Below are positions 1 through 7,292 of a stretch of 15,841 bases of DNA, piece by piece; position 1 is the stretch's first letter, and each line of letters opens with the position of its first letter. Under the pieces are notes generated by a model. That model saw nothing but the letters and a program-made list of their open reading frames with translations, was not told the DNA's origin and did no database searches. Origin of the DNA: Bacteroidetes bacterium UBA6491 (GTDB taxonomy: Bacteria > Bacteroidota > Bacteroidia > NS11-12g > UBA9320); assembly GCA_002436505.1 (NCBI GenBank), contig DJML01000042.1, forward strand, positions 1 through 15,841, written 5' to 3'. The position numbers and the translations under genes were made by a program.

Positions 1-101
1 ATGGCTACCTGACCGCCTTTCGCCAGGATCTGAAGGGCTAGTTCTCTGCCTATTCCACTTCCTGCACCGGTTACAACCCAAATTTTATCATTTACTTGCA
101 T
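1..101 (-). CDS. Short-chain dehydrogenase/reductase (SDR), N-terminal fragment
   Basis: The minus strand opens with ATG at 101 and reads 33 codons before the window ends; the rest of the gene lies outside. The visible protein starts MQVNDKIWVV and continues into TGAGSGIGRE at residues 11-20, the classical SDR Rossmann-fold cofactor motif TGxxxGIG, followed by an alanine/leucine-rich helix. SDRs are NAD(P)-dependent cytoplasmic oxidoreductases; the substrate cannot be told from this fragment because the catalytic YxxxK motif is missing. No clear promoter or Shine-Dalgarno lies directly in front of the start. A palindrome with a minus-strand -7-like element about 320 bp upstream could belong to it, but the leader would be long. 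Confidence 0.85.
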   Translation of the reverse strand, partial: MQVNDKIWVVTGAGSGIGRELALQILAKGGQVA

Positions 102-645
102 AAGCTCTTGATTCGTTTGTGCAATTAAAACCAGACTTCCCTATGTCCTGATCTTTGGTTCGGCTATTGATTTGCTTTATTCACTCTGGCAAATGGAAGC
201 TCAGGATGACAATTTCACTCAGGAGGCACCCAATCTTTATCTTCAAATTTACTGACCCTGTCATTGTCATCAAACCAATCCGTTATGATAAATGTCTTAT
301 TTGATATGGAAATGATAAATAAATGCAGACGTATCCTTTTGTTTTGGATGAATTGTATTCAATAGCCACAGGTCAGGCCTTTGAATCGAAATAATGGCAG
401 CCTTCATAGATACTGATTAATATTGACCAGGTTGGTCAACAAACCTAGATCTGTAAATATATGCGGAGCAGATGTAATCTCTACATGTAACCATTCAATT
501 CGTACTCAGGTGTTATTCCTTACCATTTCTGATAATTATTAGTTCTTTTAAGGACACAGTGTATCAATGGTCATCCAATTGTCAAGTCCTCTGAATTTTT
601 AAATTAAAACCAACGTTTTGGATTTTTTTATCGTCTTTATCATTA
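102..645. other. Gene-free interval between divergent genes
   Basis: This 544-bp stretch separates the minus-strand SDR gene from the plus-strand secreted protein. I see no convincing coding region: the longest open frame noticed is a 36-codon minus-strand frame (407-297) with no recognisable motif or start context. The only structured element found is the palindrome at 423-439 and the neighbouring -7-like octamer at 440-447 on the minus strand. The interval may hold eroded sequence or long 5' leaders. Confidence 0.6.
423..439. promoter_or_regulatory. 17-bp palindrome, TetR-type operator candidate
   Basis: The sequence TTGACCA-GGT-TGGTCAA is a perfect 7-bp inverted repeat around a 3-bp centre. 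Short palindromes with TTGACC/GGTCAA arms are typical of TetR/AcrR-family operators. Directly next to it on the minus strand, 447-440 reads TAGGTTTG, a full match to the Bacteroidetes -7 element TAnnTTTG; transcription from it would start at about 436, inside the palindrome, a classic repressor position. No good -33 TTG was found at the right distance and no regulator gene is in the window, so the role is inferred only. Confidence 0.4.
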
Positions 646-2037
646 GTGAAACGAACAAATATTAAACTCGTCTTGCTAATGATCTTAACGGTTTATGTTA
701 AGACCGGGATAGCTCAGAATGCATTGTTTACTGATCATGGATTCATTCCAAAGGCAAATATATCTGCGACACTTGGTTACGCTGCTGAGTTTCAGAGTGC
801 TTTCCATTTAAATGGTGAAGTTTTCATTGCGACAAGCGATGGCGTTTGGAAACATACGATCTCTACTAAAACGTGGATGGCATCAGGGTTGCAGGGAAAA
901 AAAGTCTCATGCCTGGTGAAACATCCGACTGATACAGATAAGATATTTGCTGCAACCCGGGTCGGTCCGCTTGGTGGTGGGAACAAAGTTGCTCTTTACA
1001 TCTCTGATGACGCGGGGGCCTCCTGGCAGGAATCAGACACTTCCTTGCATGAGACAATTTCTTGCATTGAGTTCAATCCATCCAATGCTTCCTATATGTA
1101 TGCGAATGTTGAAGGATCAGATATTATAATGTCATCGGATGAAGGCAGAACATGGACCAAACCTCTGGGGTTGCTCGGTTATACCTGTTATATCTTGTTT
1201 TTGCCGAATAACGACAGCATGATCTTCCAGGGATCGGAAAGTCCTCTGGATTGTGCATGGCTGGGTAGCTATAAACTGAAAAAAGACAAATCCGTGGATT
1301 TCGGGAGTTTTAAAATAGTTGTAGATGGCCAATGTGGCACGGGTCCATGGGAGAACAGACGCCCGACGAATCTGTCAGCATACAGCCATACGGGAAATAC
1401 AATTTATGTTGGCCAGGAAGGTGCGCTTTCAAAAGTTGATCCTTCTGAAGTGAATCAAACCAGGTTTATTTATGTTTCAGAAGGACAAAAGGACAAACCG
1501 TATTCCTATATTTATGGTGTTTGGGTGGACGTAAAGGACTCCGGACATATTGTCTTCGGTGGGGCATTAAACGGAGACAACAGCGGGTTAATGCAGCTTT
1601 ATGAAACATACGACGGGGGCGGGCGCGTGTTCAAATATGAGCAGATATTCGATGTAAGTGCACCTCATATTTGTGAAATTGTAGATCTTGGCAACAATAA
1701 ACTGGGTATAATCATTAACGATAATGACAGCAATAAGGTCAAACTAGTCATTATGGAGCCAGAATCTTTGAATGTAAATGAGGACCTGATTCCTGCGGGA
1801 CTGACCATTTACCCAAATCCGACCAGAGATCAGGTGTATTTTAAATATCCAGAGAACCTTCACATGGGAAAAATGAATGTTGAAGTTTACAGCTCATACG
1901 GTAATTTACTGATTCAGTATAAAGGAAATGCACCATTGAGCTCAATCTCAACAAAGCTTTTGTCCACAGGAATCTACTATCTAAGGATTTCCATTGACGA
2001 CGCTATTTTTATTAAGAGGCTTATGGTGGACAGATAG
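646..2037 (+). CDS. Secreted BNR/Asp-box repeat protein with T9SS C-terminal sorting domain
   Basis: This 463-residue protein starts with GTG at 646; that start gives a full signal peptide (MKRTNIKLVLLMILTVYVKTG... ending near Ala23-Gln24), whereas the next in-frame Met (residue 12) would truncate it. Two Asp-box/BNR motifs are visible, SDDAGASW (120-127) and SSDEGRTW (163-170), which mark sialidase-like or photosystem-stability-like beta-propellers. The C-terminus, from IYPNPTRDQVYF near residue 388 to KRLMVDR at 463, is a type A sorting domain of the type IX secretion system, so the protein is probably exported across the outer membrane and then cleaved or anchored. No sialidase FRIP motif or catalytic set was recognised, so an enzymatic role is not claimed. 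It appears to be a single gene; the next gene follows after 126 bp. Confidence 0.8.
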   Translation: MKRTNIKLVLLMILTVYVKTGIAQNALFTDHGFIPKANISATLGYAAEFQSAFHLNGEVFIATSDGVWKHTISTKTWMASGLQGKKVSCLVKHPTDTDKIFAATRVGPLGGGNKVALYISDDAGASWQESDTSLHETISCIEFNPSNASYMYANVEGSDIIMSSDEGRTWTKPLGLLGYTCYILFLPNNDSMIFQGSESPLDCAWLGSYKLKKDKSVDFGSFKIVVDGQCGTGPWENRRPTNLSAYSHTGNTIYVGQEGALSKVDPSEVNQTRFIYVSEGQKDKPYSYIYGVWVDVKDSGHIVFGGALNGDNSGLMQLYETYDGGGRVFKYEQIFDVSAPHICEIVDLGNNKLGIIINDNDSNKVKLVIMEPESLNVNEDLIPAGLTIYPNPTRDQVYFKYPENLHMGKMNVEVYSSYGNLLIQYKGNAPLSSISTKLLSTGIYYLRISIDDAIFIKRLMVDR

Positions 2038-2121
2038 TTCATGAAAGCCATTGGCTAAAAGGCCCCTTCCAATTACCATTAGATCTAGAATCAAAGAAAA
2101 GAATTATGCGCATCTGAACCT

Positions 2122-2150
2122 TTGCACTATTCTAAGATTTATTACCTTTC
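2122..2150 (+). promoter_or_regulatory. Possible Bacteroidetes-type promoter before the saccharopine dehydrogenase-like gene
   Basis: TTG at 2122-2124 is followed after 18 bp by TACCTTTC at 2143-2150, one mismatch from TAnnTTTG. Transcription would then begin near 2154, about ten bases before the ATG at 2164. If real, it shows that the apparent upstream extension of the reading frame (TTG at 2122) is promoter, not coding. Based on pattern only. Confidence 0.35.
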
Positions 2151-2163
2151 CCAACCTTTGCAA

Positions 2164-3225
2164 ATGGGAGAGAATATTTTGATTTATGGCGCTTACGGGT
2201 ATACCGGTTCACTGATTGTTGATCTGGCAGTGAAAAAGGGATGGAGACCCATGGTCGCAGGAAGGAACCGTGATCTGATAAGGTCACTTGCAGAAAAATA
2301 CGATCTGAAATTTGCATGCTTTCCAATTCATGACCAGAAGAAATGGGACGAGGCGTTGGCCGGCAAGGATCTTTTAATGAATTGTGCCGGACCTTTTTCT
2401 CTTACCATTGAAGAAATCCTGCCTGCCTGCATTCGCAACAAGACGAATTACACGGATATAAATGGAGAGATTGATGTTTTTAATTATATCCAGAACCATG
2501 ACCTGGCGGCAAAAGAAGTTGGGATAACGCTGCTTCCGGGAATCGGATTTGATGTCGTTCCTACCGATTGTCTTGCAAGATTTCTGTACGAGAAATTACC
2601 ATCGGCAACGCATCTGGAGCTGGCCTTTGAGGGTTCGTCGGGGTTGTCCAGAGGAACCGCTCTTTCAGTTCTGAACCGGTTCGGCAAGGGCAGCGCTTTT
2701 CGCCAGGACGGAGAGATAATACAGTGTCCGCTGGCAAGCATTTACAAAAAGATCAATTATGGCGGAAAGGACAGGCTTTCTGTTTGCATTGCATGGGGAG
2801 ATGTTTTCACCGCTTTTTATACCACCGGAATACCAAATATAAAGGTGTTTACCGGAATGCCTGCGAGAACATTTAAAGCATTGAAAAGGGCAAGTAAATT
2901 GACGGGATTGATCAAAACAAGACTGGTGCAGTGGTTAGGCAGATATTATATCCGAAAGAACATTACCGGTCCTGTAGAGGAGATAAGGGAAAGTTACCGA
3001 AGTTACATCTGGGGACGCGTTTATGATGAGGCTGGAAATCAGGTCATCGCAGAAATAGAAACGCCTGAATCCTATAAATTGACAGCAATTGCAGCCGTCC
3101 TTTGTGCTGAAAAGATAATGGCCGGGGAAGCGAAACCGGGATTCATTACCCCAGCAGGTGCCTTTGGTGCGGATCTGATAATGGAGGTAGATGGTGTGGT
3201 TCGTGAAATTGTCTTGAATAAGTAA
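2164..3225 (+). CDS. Saccharopine dehydrogenase-like NADP-binding oxidoreductase
   Basis: From the ATG at 2164 this is 353 residues. The frame stays open to a TTG at 2122, but those 14 codons are not homologous-looking and overlap a promoter-like pattern, and the protein from 2164 begins directly with the Rossmann strand. Motifs are GAYGYTG (9-15, dinucleotide binding), NCAGPF (73-78), TDINGE (97-102) and PGIGFDVVPTDC (125-136), the order seen in the family annotated as saccharopine dehydrogenase/trans-acting enoyl reductase. True saccharopine dehydrogenases act in lysine metabolism, but short members like this one often have unknown substrates; some act on lipid intermediates. Neighbours give no pathway clue. 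Family call is firm, substrate unknown. Confidence 0.8.
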   Translation: MGENILIYGAYGYTGSLIVDLAVKKGWRPMVAGRNRDLIRSLAEKYDLKFACFPIHDQKKWDEALAGKDLLMNCAGPFSLTIEEILPACIRNKTNYTDINGEIDVFNYIQNHDLAAKEVGITLLPGIGFDVVPTDCLARFLYEKLPSATHLELAFEGSSGLSRGTALSVLNRFGKGSAFRQDGEIIQCPLASIYKKINYGGKDRLSVCIAWGDVFTAFYTTGIPNIKVFTGMPARTFKALKRASKLTGLIKTRLVQWLGRYYIRKNITGPVEEIRESYRSYIWGRVYDEAGNQVIAEIETPESYKLTAIAAVLCAEKIMAGEAKPGFITPAGAFGADLIMEVDGVVREIVLNK

Positions 3226-3314
3226 TTTGTGGTTTCACTTATCCTGATATACGTGGCAAAATTGACTATTTAGTTACTTTATATAACTTGCATATTTTAT
3301 AAACAGAATAAATT

Positions 3315-3968
3315 ATGACCTGTTCGCACTGCTGTGGCGCTGAGAAAATATTCGACAGTAAGGAGGCCTCTAAGAAATTGAGGAATTACCGTAGGAAAGG
3401 GCCACGTAAAACTACCAGGAGGCTATTAATGGCCATTGGAAATAAAAACCTGCAAGAAAAAACCCTGCTGGATATCGGAGGGGGGGTAGGGGCTATTCAG
3501 CACGAGCTTCTGGCTAAAGGTCTTAGGTCAACTACGGACGTGGATGCGTCCCTGTCATATATCAATGCGGCAAAAGAAATATGCATAGAAAAGGGCATGA
3601 CGGACCGAATGGAATTTGTTTATGGCGATTTTCTGGATGTATGCCCAACTGTGGCAAGTCATGATGTGGTGACTTTGGAAAAGGTAGTTTGCTGCTATCC
3701 TAATGTGAAAGATCTGATCAACAGTTCTGCCGGCAGATCTGAAGAAATATATGGATTGGTTTACCCCATGGATAATTGGCTGAGTAGATTTACGAACGCA
3801 GTAGGAAATATATATTTAAGGATAACAAAGAATTCATTCAGGTCCTATGTACATCCTGAATCTATAATAAATTCACTGATCGTTAACAACGGATTTGAGA
3901 GAGTTCATTACAGCTCAGTTTTTCCATGGAGGGTAGCAGTTTACAGAAGAGTATCTGCCATCCGGTAA
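3315..3968 (+). CDS. Class I SAM-dependent methyltransferase with N-terminal cysteine cluster
   Basis: The 217-residue protein has SAM motif I LLDIGGGVGA (51-60), an acidic second strand TDVDAS (74-79) and YGDF (103-106), giving a Rossmann methyltransferase fold. The N-terminus carries Cys3, Cys6 and Cys7 (TCSHCCG) followed by YRRKGP (25-30), a combination I recall from a family of stand-alone methyltransferases found in several phyla with LDIGGGVGAIQHELL as signature. The HDVVTLEKVVCCYPN stretch (116-130) is the acceptor-side region of that family. Remote resemblance to magnesium-protoporphyrin O-methyltransferases exists, but no photosynthesis genes are nearby, so the substrate is unknown. 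The upstream TTGACT at 3262 is not followed by a good -7 element. It is convergent with the next gene. Confidence 0.8.
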   Translation: MTCSHCCGAEKIFDSKEASKKLRNYRRKGPRKTTRRLLMAIGNKNLQEKTLLDIGGGVGAIQHELLAKGLRSTTDVDASLSYINAAKEICIEKGMTDRMEFVYGDFLDVCPTVASHDVVTLEKVVCCYPNVKDLINSSAGRSEEIYGLVYPMDNWLSRFTNAVGNIYLRITKNSFRSYVHPESIINSLIVNNGFERVHYSSVFPWRVAVYRRVSAIR

Positions 3969-4033
3969 ATATCTTCTATTGAGCCGGTCTTGGTTTTATA
4001 TGATTTTACTTTGGCATGAAATTAAAGATGGCA

Positions 4034-4070
4034 GCAATGTTGAATTGTTTGCTGGTTGCAGAAACATTGC
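4034..4070. terminator. Inverted repeat between convergent genes, weak terminator candidate
   Basis: GCAATGTT (4034-4041) and AACATTGC (4063-4070) form a perfect 8-bp inverted repeat with a 21-nt loop, placed between the stops of the two convergent methyltransferase genes. There is no clean T-tract on either strand, so it may be a bidirectional termination or RNA-end structure, or chance. Confidence 0.25.
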
Positions 4071-4095
4071 CGGTAGTTTCTTCGGTAAGATTGTC

Positions 4096-4770
4096 CTATG
4101 GCTTGTAGCCAACAGTGAAATTTCCTTCCATTTGGATTATTTTACCATTAAAATCTAGTTCATCTTCCGGATGGACGATCGTACTTATGTTGATGAACCC
4201 AGCTCTTTCTAACAATTGTTCACAGTCCTTAGCAGTGTATTTCTGAAATCCGAATTTTGTTGCCTCGATCTGATCTAAAAAAGCTTTATCTCTAAAGGCA
4301 ATAAGTGCCTTACCTCCTGGTTTTAATACCCTCAGGAGCTCTTTGGCACAATTTTCCGGATCCGGCCAGAAATACAGCGTGTTGGTGGTGGTAATGCTGT
4401 TGAAGGACGCCTTCTTAAAAGGTAGTTTTTCAATTGAACCTTGAACAAATTCTGCCTTTTTGTCTTGTATTAAACTTTCGTTTAATCTTATCGACTCTTC
4501 AACCATTGTTGAAGAATAATCCAGCCCGGTAACATGCAACCCATCCGCCAGACCAAGTAGTTCCTTTATAAACAGTCCATTTCCCATCCCGATCTCCAGA
4601 ATTTTGTCACCTTCTGATGGTGCTAAAACTTTGTAGGTATTCCGACATATCTGCTTATTCCCTTCATTCATTTGTTCACCCACCTTCTTGCCAACGATGC
4701 CACTGGGTTTTCTTAGTTGTGATGCCAATTCCTTGGGTTCGATCTTGCCATCTCCGAATTTATTCGCCAT
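4096..4770 (-). CDS. UbiE/Methyltransf_11-type SAM-dependent methyltransferase
   Basis: Read from the ATG at 4770 (224 residues); an in-frame TTG two codons earlier at 4776 falls inside a promoter-like octamer and is less likely. Motif I is ILEIGMGNG (57-65), motif II GLDYS (82-86), then GSIEKLPF (111-118) and VLKPGGK (148-154), the order and spacing of small-molecule class I methyltransferases. The start MANKFGDGKIEPKELASQLRKPSG and GNKQICRNTY (37-46) are typical of a Bacteroidetes/Proteobacteria family of unknown substrate. It is not a copy of the neighbouring methyltransferase: motif sequences and N-termini differ. Probably cytoplasmic; the substrate cannot be told. It is a single minus-strand gene among plus-strand genes. 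Confidence 0.82.
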   Translation of the reverse strand: MANKFGDGKIEPKELASQLRKPSGIVGKKVGEQMNEGNKQICRNTYKVLAPSEGDKILEIGMGNGLFIKELLGLADGLHVTGLDYSSTMVEESIRLNESLIQDKKAEFVQGSIEKLPFKKASFNSITTTNTLYFWPDPENCAKELLRVLKPGGKALIAFRDKAFLDQIEATKFGFQKYTAKDCEQLLERAGFINISTIVHPEDELDFNGKIIQMEGNFTVGYKP

Positions 4771-4773
4771 GCC

Positions 4774-4781
4774 CAAATATA
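4774..4781 (-). promoter_or_regulatory. Exact -7 element (TAnnTTTG) abutting the methyltransferase start
   Basis: On the minus strand 4781-4774 reads TATATTTG, a full match to the Bacteroidetes -7 consensus. It ends four bases before the ATG at 4770, so the expected transcription start coincides with the start codon, implying a leaderless mRNA or a chance match. No TTG is found 17-23 bp upstream. Confidence 0.3.
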
Positions 4782-4959
4782 TAGTTTATATGCGGGTTAT
4801 AAATTTCCACCCGATTATGGCTTTAAGCTGGTTGCGTGATATGATCTGTCTCGTCAATTTTTATACTGAATGTAAATGTTATGAATTCGTAAATTTGAAC
4901 AAGTGACGAGACCTTTGCCTCATTTGCGGCAGTTCTGTCAGATAGGTTATTGATAATTA

Positions 4960-5565
4960 ATGAATAGAAAGAATCCGAAGGTTGATGAATTTATAAATAA
5001 GGCCTCCAGATGGCAGGAAGAATTTAGGGTGTTGAGAAGGATCACTTTGGATTGCGGGCTAACTGAAGAGTTGAAGTGGTATCAGCCATGTTACACATTT
5101 CAGAATAGTAACGTAGTTATTATCAGTGGATTTAAAGATCACTGCATACTCGGTTTCTTTAAAGGGGCCCTGCTGGATGATCCGAAAGGGATATTGATCA
5201 GGCCGGGAGAACATACGCAATCGGGTCGGCAGATCCGGTTTAATGGAGTTGAAGAAATCGTCGAAATGGAACCTGTCCTTAAAGCATATATCTTTAATGC
5301 TATTGATGTTGAGAAAGCGGGTATGAATGTTGTATACAAAAAGACTTCACAATATGAGATCCCGGAAGAGTTTAAGAATAAACTGGACGAGATGCCTGAC
5401 CTGAAGTCCGCTTTTGAATCTCTGACACCTGGAAGGCAAAGAGCATATCTCCTTCATTTTTCTGCACCTAAACAATCCAAAACCAGAACTTCACGGATAG
5501 AAAAATGCATAAAGAACATTCTCAACGGTGAGGGTTTAAATGAACAGTATTCGAAAAGAAGGTAG
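4960..5565 (+). CDS. YdeI/DUF1801 family protein
   Basis: This 201-residue cytoplasmic protein has an N-terminal DUF1801 (YdhG/YdeI) fold, with LKWYQPCYTF (38-47) and FKDHCILGFFKGALL (58-72) as its recognisable core, and a C-terminal OmdA-like region with ELTP-type signature SLTPGRQRAYLLHF (154-167) and RIEKC (179-183). This two-part arrangement is that of YdeI proteins annotated as bacteriocin-protection or OmpD-associated; the biochemical role is poorly known. The length fits the family. The start ATG at 4960 is the first in frame and gives the expected N-terminus. There is no evident operon partner: gaps of about 180 and 104 bp separate it from its neighbours. Confidence 0.82.
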   Translation: MNRKNPKVDEFINKASRWQEEFRVLRRITLDCGLTEELKWYQPCYTFQNSNVVIISGFKDHCILGFFKGALLDDPKGILIRPGEHTQSGRQIRFNGVEEIVEMEPVLKAYIFNAIDVEKAGMNVVYKKTSQYEIPEEFKNKLDEMPDLKSAFESLTPGRQRAYLLHFSAPKQSKTRTSRIEKCIKNILNGEGLNEQYSKRR

Positions 5566-5611
5566 GGCTTATCCGGTATTGCCGCAAACGGAGAAATGTT
5601 TTTCTTTTTAT

Positions 5612-5640
5612 ATATTGCATTGGCTTATTGAAAGCAATAT
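5612..5640. repeat. AT-rich inverted repeat upstream of the cyclase gene
   Basis: ATATTGC (5612-5618) and GCAATAT (5634-5640) are perfect 7-bp arms around a 15-nt centre, 30 bp before the next start codon. It is followed by CTTGCTTTTGG, so it could end the upstream transcript, or be an operator for the cyclase gene. A weak promoter pattern (TTG at 5620-5622, then TGCTTTTG at 5643-5650) overlaps it. Confidence 0.25.
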
Positions 5641-5669
5641 CTTGCTTTTGGTACTAATAAAGATCGACT

Positions 5670-6485
5670 ATGCCACTTTATATGGATCGTCATTACATTA
5701 AGGGAATGACAAAAGAGCTATTGGATCAGGCCCATGAGCAGGATCTGAAGGTCCAGGGGAAATATGGAGTAAACTTCATTACCTACTGGTTCGACGAAGC
5801 AAGAGGAACATCATTTTGCCTGATAGATGCACCGGATATAAAGTCAATAAAAAATGCCCATGATGAGGCACATGGCTCAGTTCCCAATGAGATAATTGAG
5901 GTGGATCCTGCAATAGTGGAGAGTTTTCTGGGGCGGATGAAAGATCCTGAGCCGGACAAAGAGACCAATGAGGTGGTGATTGATTCTGCATTCAGGGTGA
6001 TCATGTTCACTGATCTTAAGGATTCAACACTTCTGACATCAACGTATGGGGACAGAAGAGGACTTCACCATGTGCATGTTCACAACGGTATCACGCGAAG
6101 TGCACTCAGAAACAACGCAGGTTCAGAGATCAAGCACACCGGAGATGGTATCATGGCTTCATTTATGAAGGTTAACGCTGCGATTGAATGTGCAAAAGAG
6201 ATCCAGCATGGTTTCGGCAAGTACAACGAGGAAAATACTGATGATCAGCTTCGGTTGAAAATTGGGCTTGATGCCGGTGAACCCATCGAAGAATACGGGG
6301 ATTTTTTCGGTAGCGTTGTCCAGCTTGCTGCGCGCCTGTGCGATCGGGCGGAACCAGGTCAGATCATGGTTTCTTCCAGTATTTATGAAGAAGGACATTC
6401 TTCAGGTCTTGAATTTAAAGACCTTGGGAAGGCAAACCTAAAAGGTTTTCATGAACCGGTAAGCATCTTTTCTGTAATATATTAG
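5670..6485 (+). CDS. DUF4242 (putative nickel-binding) domain fused to class III nucleotide cyclase
   Basis: The 271-residue protein has two parts. Residues 1 to about 85 (MPLYMDRHYIKGMT..., QGKYGVNFITYWFDE, FCLIDAPD, HDEAHG) match the DUF4242/SCO4226 small ferredoxin-like fold described as nickel-binding. Residues about 105-271 are a class III adenylate/guanylate cyclase domain: metal-binding Asp115 (MFTDLKDST) and Asp159 (KHTGDG), base-selecting Lys155 and Asp211, the pair expected for ATP, and Arg222 in QLAARLC. The transition-state Asn usual in VNxAAR is Gln218 here, a variant seen in other bacterial cyclases as far as I recall. No signal peptide or membrane segment, so a soluble sensor-cyclase making cAMP is the likely role, with the N-terminal domain as input. 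Activity and ligand are inferred. Confidence 0.8.
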   Translation: MPLYMDRHYIKGMTKELLDQAHEQDLKVQGKYGVNFITYWFDEARGTSFCLIDAPDIKSIKNAHDEAHGSVPNEIIEVDPAIVESFLGRMKDPEPDKETNEVVIDSAFRVIMFTDLKDSTLLTSTYGDRRGLHHVHVHNGITRSALRNNAGSEIKHTGDGIMASFMKVNAAIECAKEIQHGFGKYNEENTDDQLRLKIGLDAGEPIEEYGDFFGSVVQLAARLCDRAEPGQIMVSSSIYEEGHSSGLEFKDLGKANLKGFHEPVSIFSVIY

Positions 6486-6589
6486 ATGCATTAAGATCTT
6501 CCTGGCTCACAAAAGGCCTGGTAATATTGTCATCTGTAGCAATGATCCAGGTCATTTTAATAACGGGAAACATCTCGTACTTTCACAAA

Positions 6590-7117
6590 ATGCGACTATT
6601 CTTAAATATACTTCTTCAGGCAATTACTGTCATGATGCTCTTCAGTTCGGCATCGTTATCACTTGCACAAGAGATCGAAAAAGGAACAGAACGTCCGTCT
6701 ATTTATCAACTTGATCAGAAAGCGGTAATGGTCTCGACAGATTACATATGGTCAATTACGGCCAGTTATGAAAAACTGGTACCCGTTCGGGACAATTTGG
6801 GTGCTATGTTAAGAATTGGGGCTGGACCAACCTTCGAGAGCGGTCTGGATCCTGTTATAATGGGCCAGTTCAGTGTCCTGGTCGGGCGTGAAGTACATTT
6901 TGCAGAGATCGGAGCTGCCTTCTATCAGACATTCAGGTTTTATCCATCCTTTATTTCAAACTTTGGATACCGATACTCGGGCAGAAGAGGATTATTGGTA
7001 AAAATTCAAATGAGTAGCAAGGCATATCTTGATCCTTCCTGGATACGTGAATGGGGAGGTACAGAAACATGGCCAAGTGTTCAATTGGGCTATCGACATG
7101 TCTTGAAAACAAAATGA
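6590..7117 (+). CDS. Predicted small outer-membrane beta-barrel protein, function unknown
   Basis: From the ATG at 6590 the protein has 175 residues and begins with a good signal peptide (MRLFLNILLQAITVMMLFSS, cut near Ala26). The frame is open to a TTG at 6527, but the extra 21 residues precede the signal peptide and are unlikely to be translated. The mature part alternates polar and hydrophobic residues with aromatic girdles (YIWSITASYEKLV, MGQFSVLVGREVHFAEIGAAFYQTF, WPSVQLGYRHV), as in small eight-stranded barrels such as DUF3575-like proteins. I do not recognise a family. It sits alone between the cyclase and the Rrf2 gene, with over 200 bp before the latter, so no partner is implied. Confidence 0.6.
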   Translation: MRLFLNILLQAITVMMLFSSASLSLAQEIEKGTERPSIYQLDQKAVMVSTDYIWSITASYEKLVPVRDNLGAMLRIGAGPTFESGLDPVIMGQFSVLVGREVHFAEIGAAFYQTFRFYPSFISNFGYRYSGRRGLLVKIQMSSKAYLDPSWIREWGGTETWPSVQLGYRHVLKTK

Positions 7118-7270
7118 ATCCAGAGAACAGGGGTTAAAAATATTCGGGAAAAGGTCGCCCAGATCCATTTAGTTAATTGGCAGGGTCCAAAGGTTGATCT
7201 AATCGCTTTTGACAATTGCAACACGTTCAATAACAGGGAGTACTGTTCGGATTAACCAATAACATTTTTT

Positions 7271-7292
7271 ATTCGGACTTTTTTGTCTGAAT
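7271..7292. promoter_or_regulatory. 22-bp dyad over the rrf2-nor promoter, probable Rrf2 operator
   Basis: ATTCGGAC (7271-7278), six T residues, then GTCTGAAT (7285-7292) form an inverted repeat matching at 7 of 8 positions. The right arm includes the G of the promoter's -33 TTG (7283-7285), so a protein bound here would block RNA polymerase. Rrf2 proteins commonly repress their own operons from such sites. A second, shorter dyad, GAATT-N6-AATTC (7289-7304), fills the promoter spacer. Confidence 0.5.

Noticed and set aside
297..407. 36-codon minus-strand open frame in the first intergenic gap
   Set aside because: No recognisable motif, no start context and a length expected by chance; not called as a gene.
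2122..2163. Upstream extension of the saccharopine dehydrogenase-like gene to TTG
   Set aside because: The extra 14 codons precede the Rossmann strand and overlap a promoter-like pattern; ATG at 2164 is preferred.
3315..4770. The two neighbouring methyltransferases as a duplicated pair or a toxin-antitoxin-like module
   Set aside because: They share only the general SAM fold, differ in motif sequences and N-termini, and are convergent rather than cotranscribed.
4688..4906. Plus-strand 72-codon open frame across the methyltransferase start
   Set aside because: Mostly antisense to a well-supported gene, no motif, composition of a shadow frame.
6517..6551. CCTGG...CCAGG inverted repeat after the cyclase gene
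   Set aside because: Only a 5-bp outer and a 4-bp inner stem with unequal spacers and no T-tract; too weak to call a terminator.
6527..6589. Upstream extension of the small outer-membrane protein
   Set aside because: It would place 21 residues before a standard signal peptide; ATG at 6590 is preferred.
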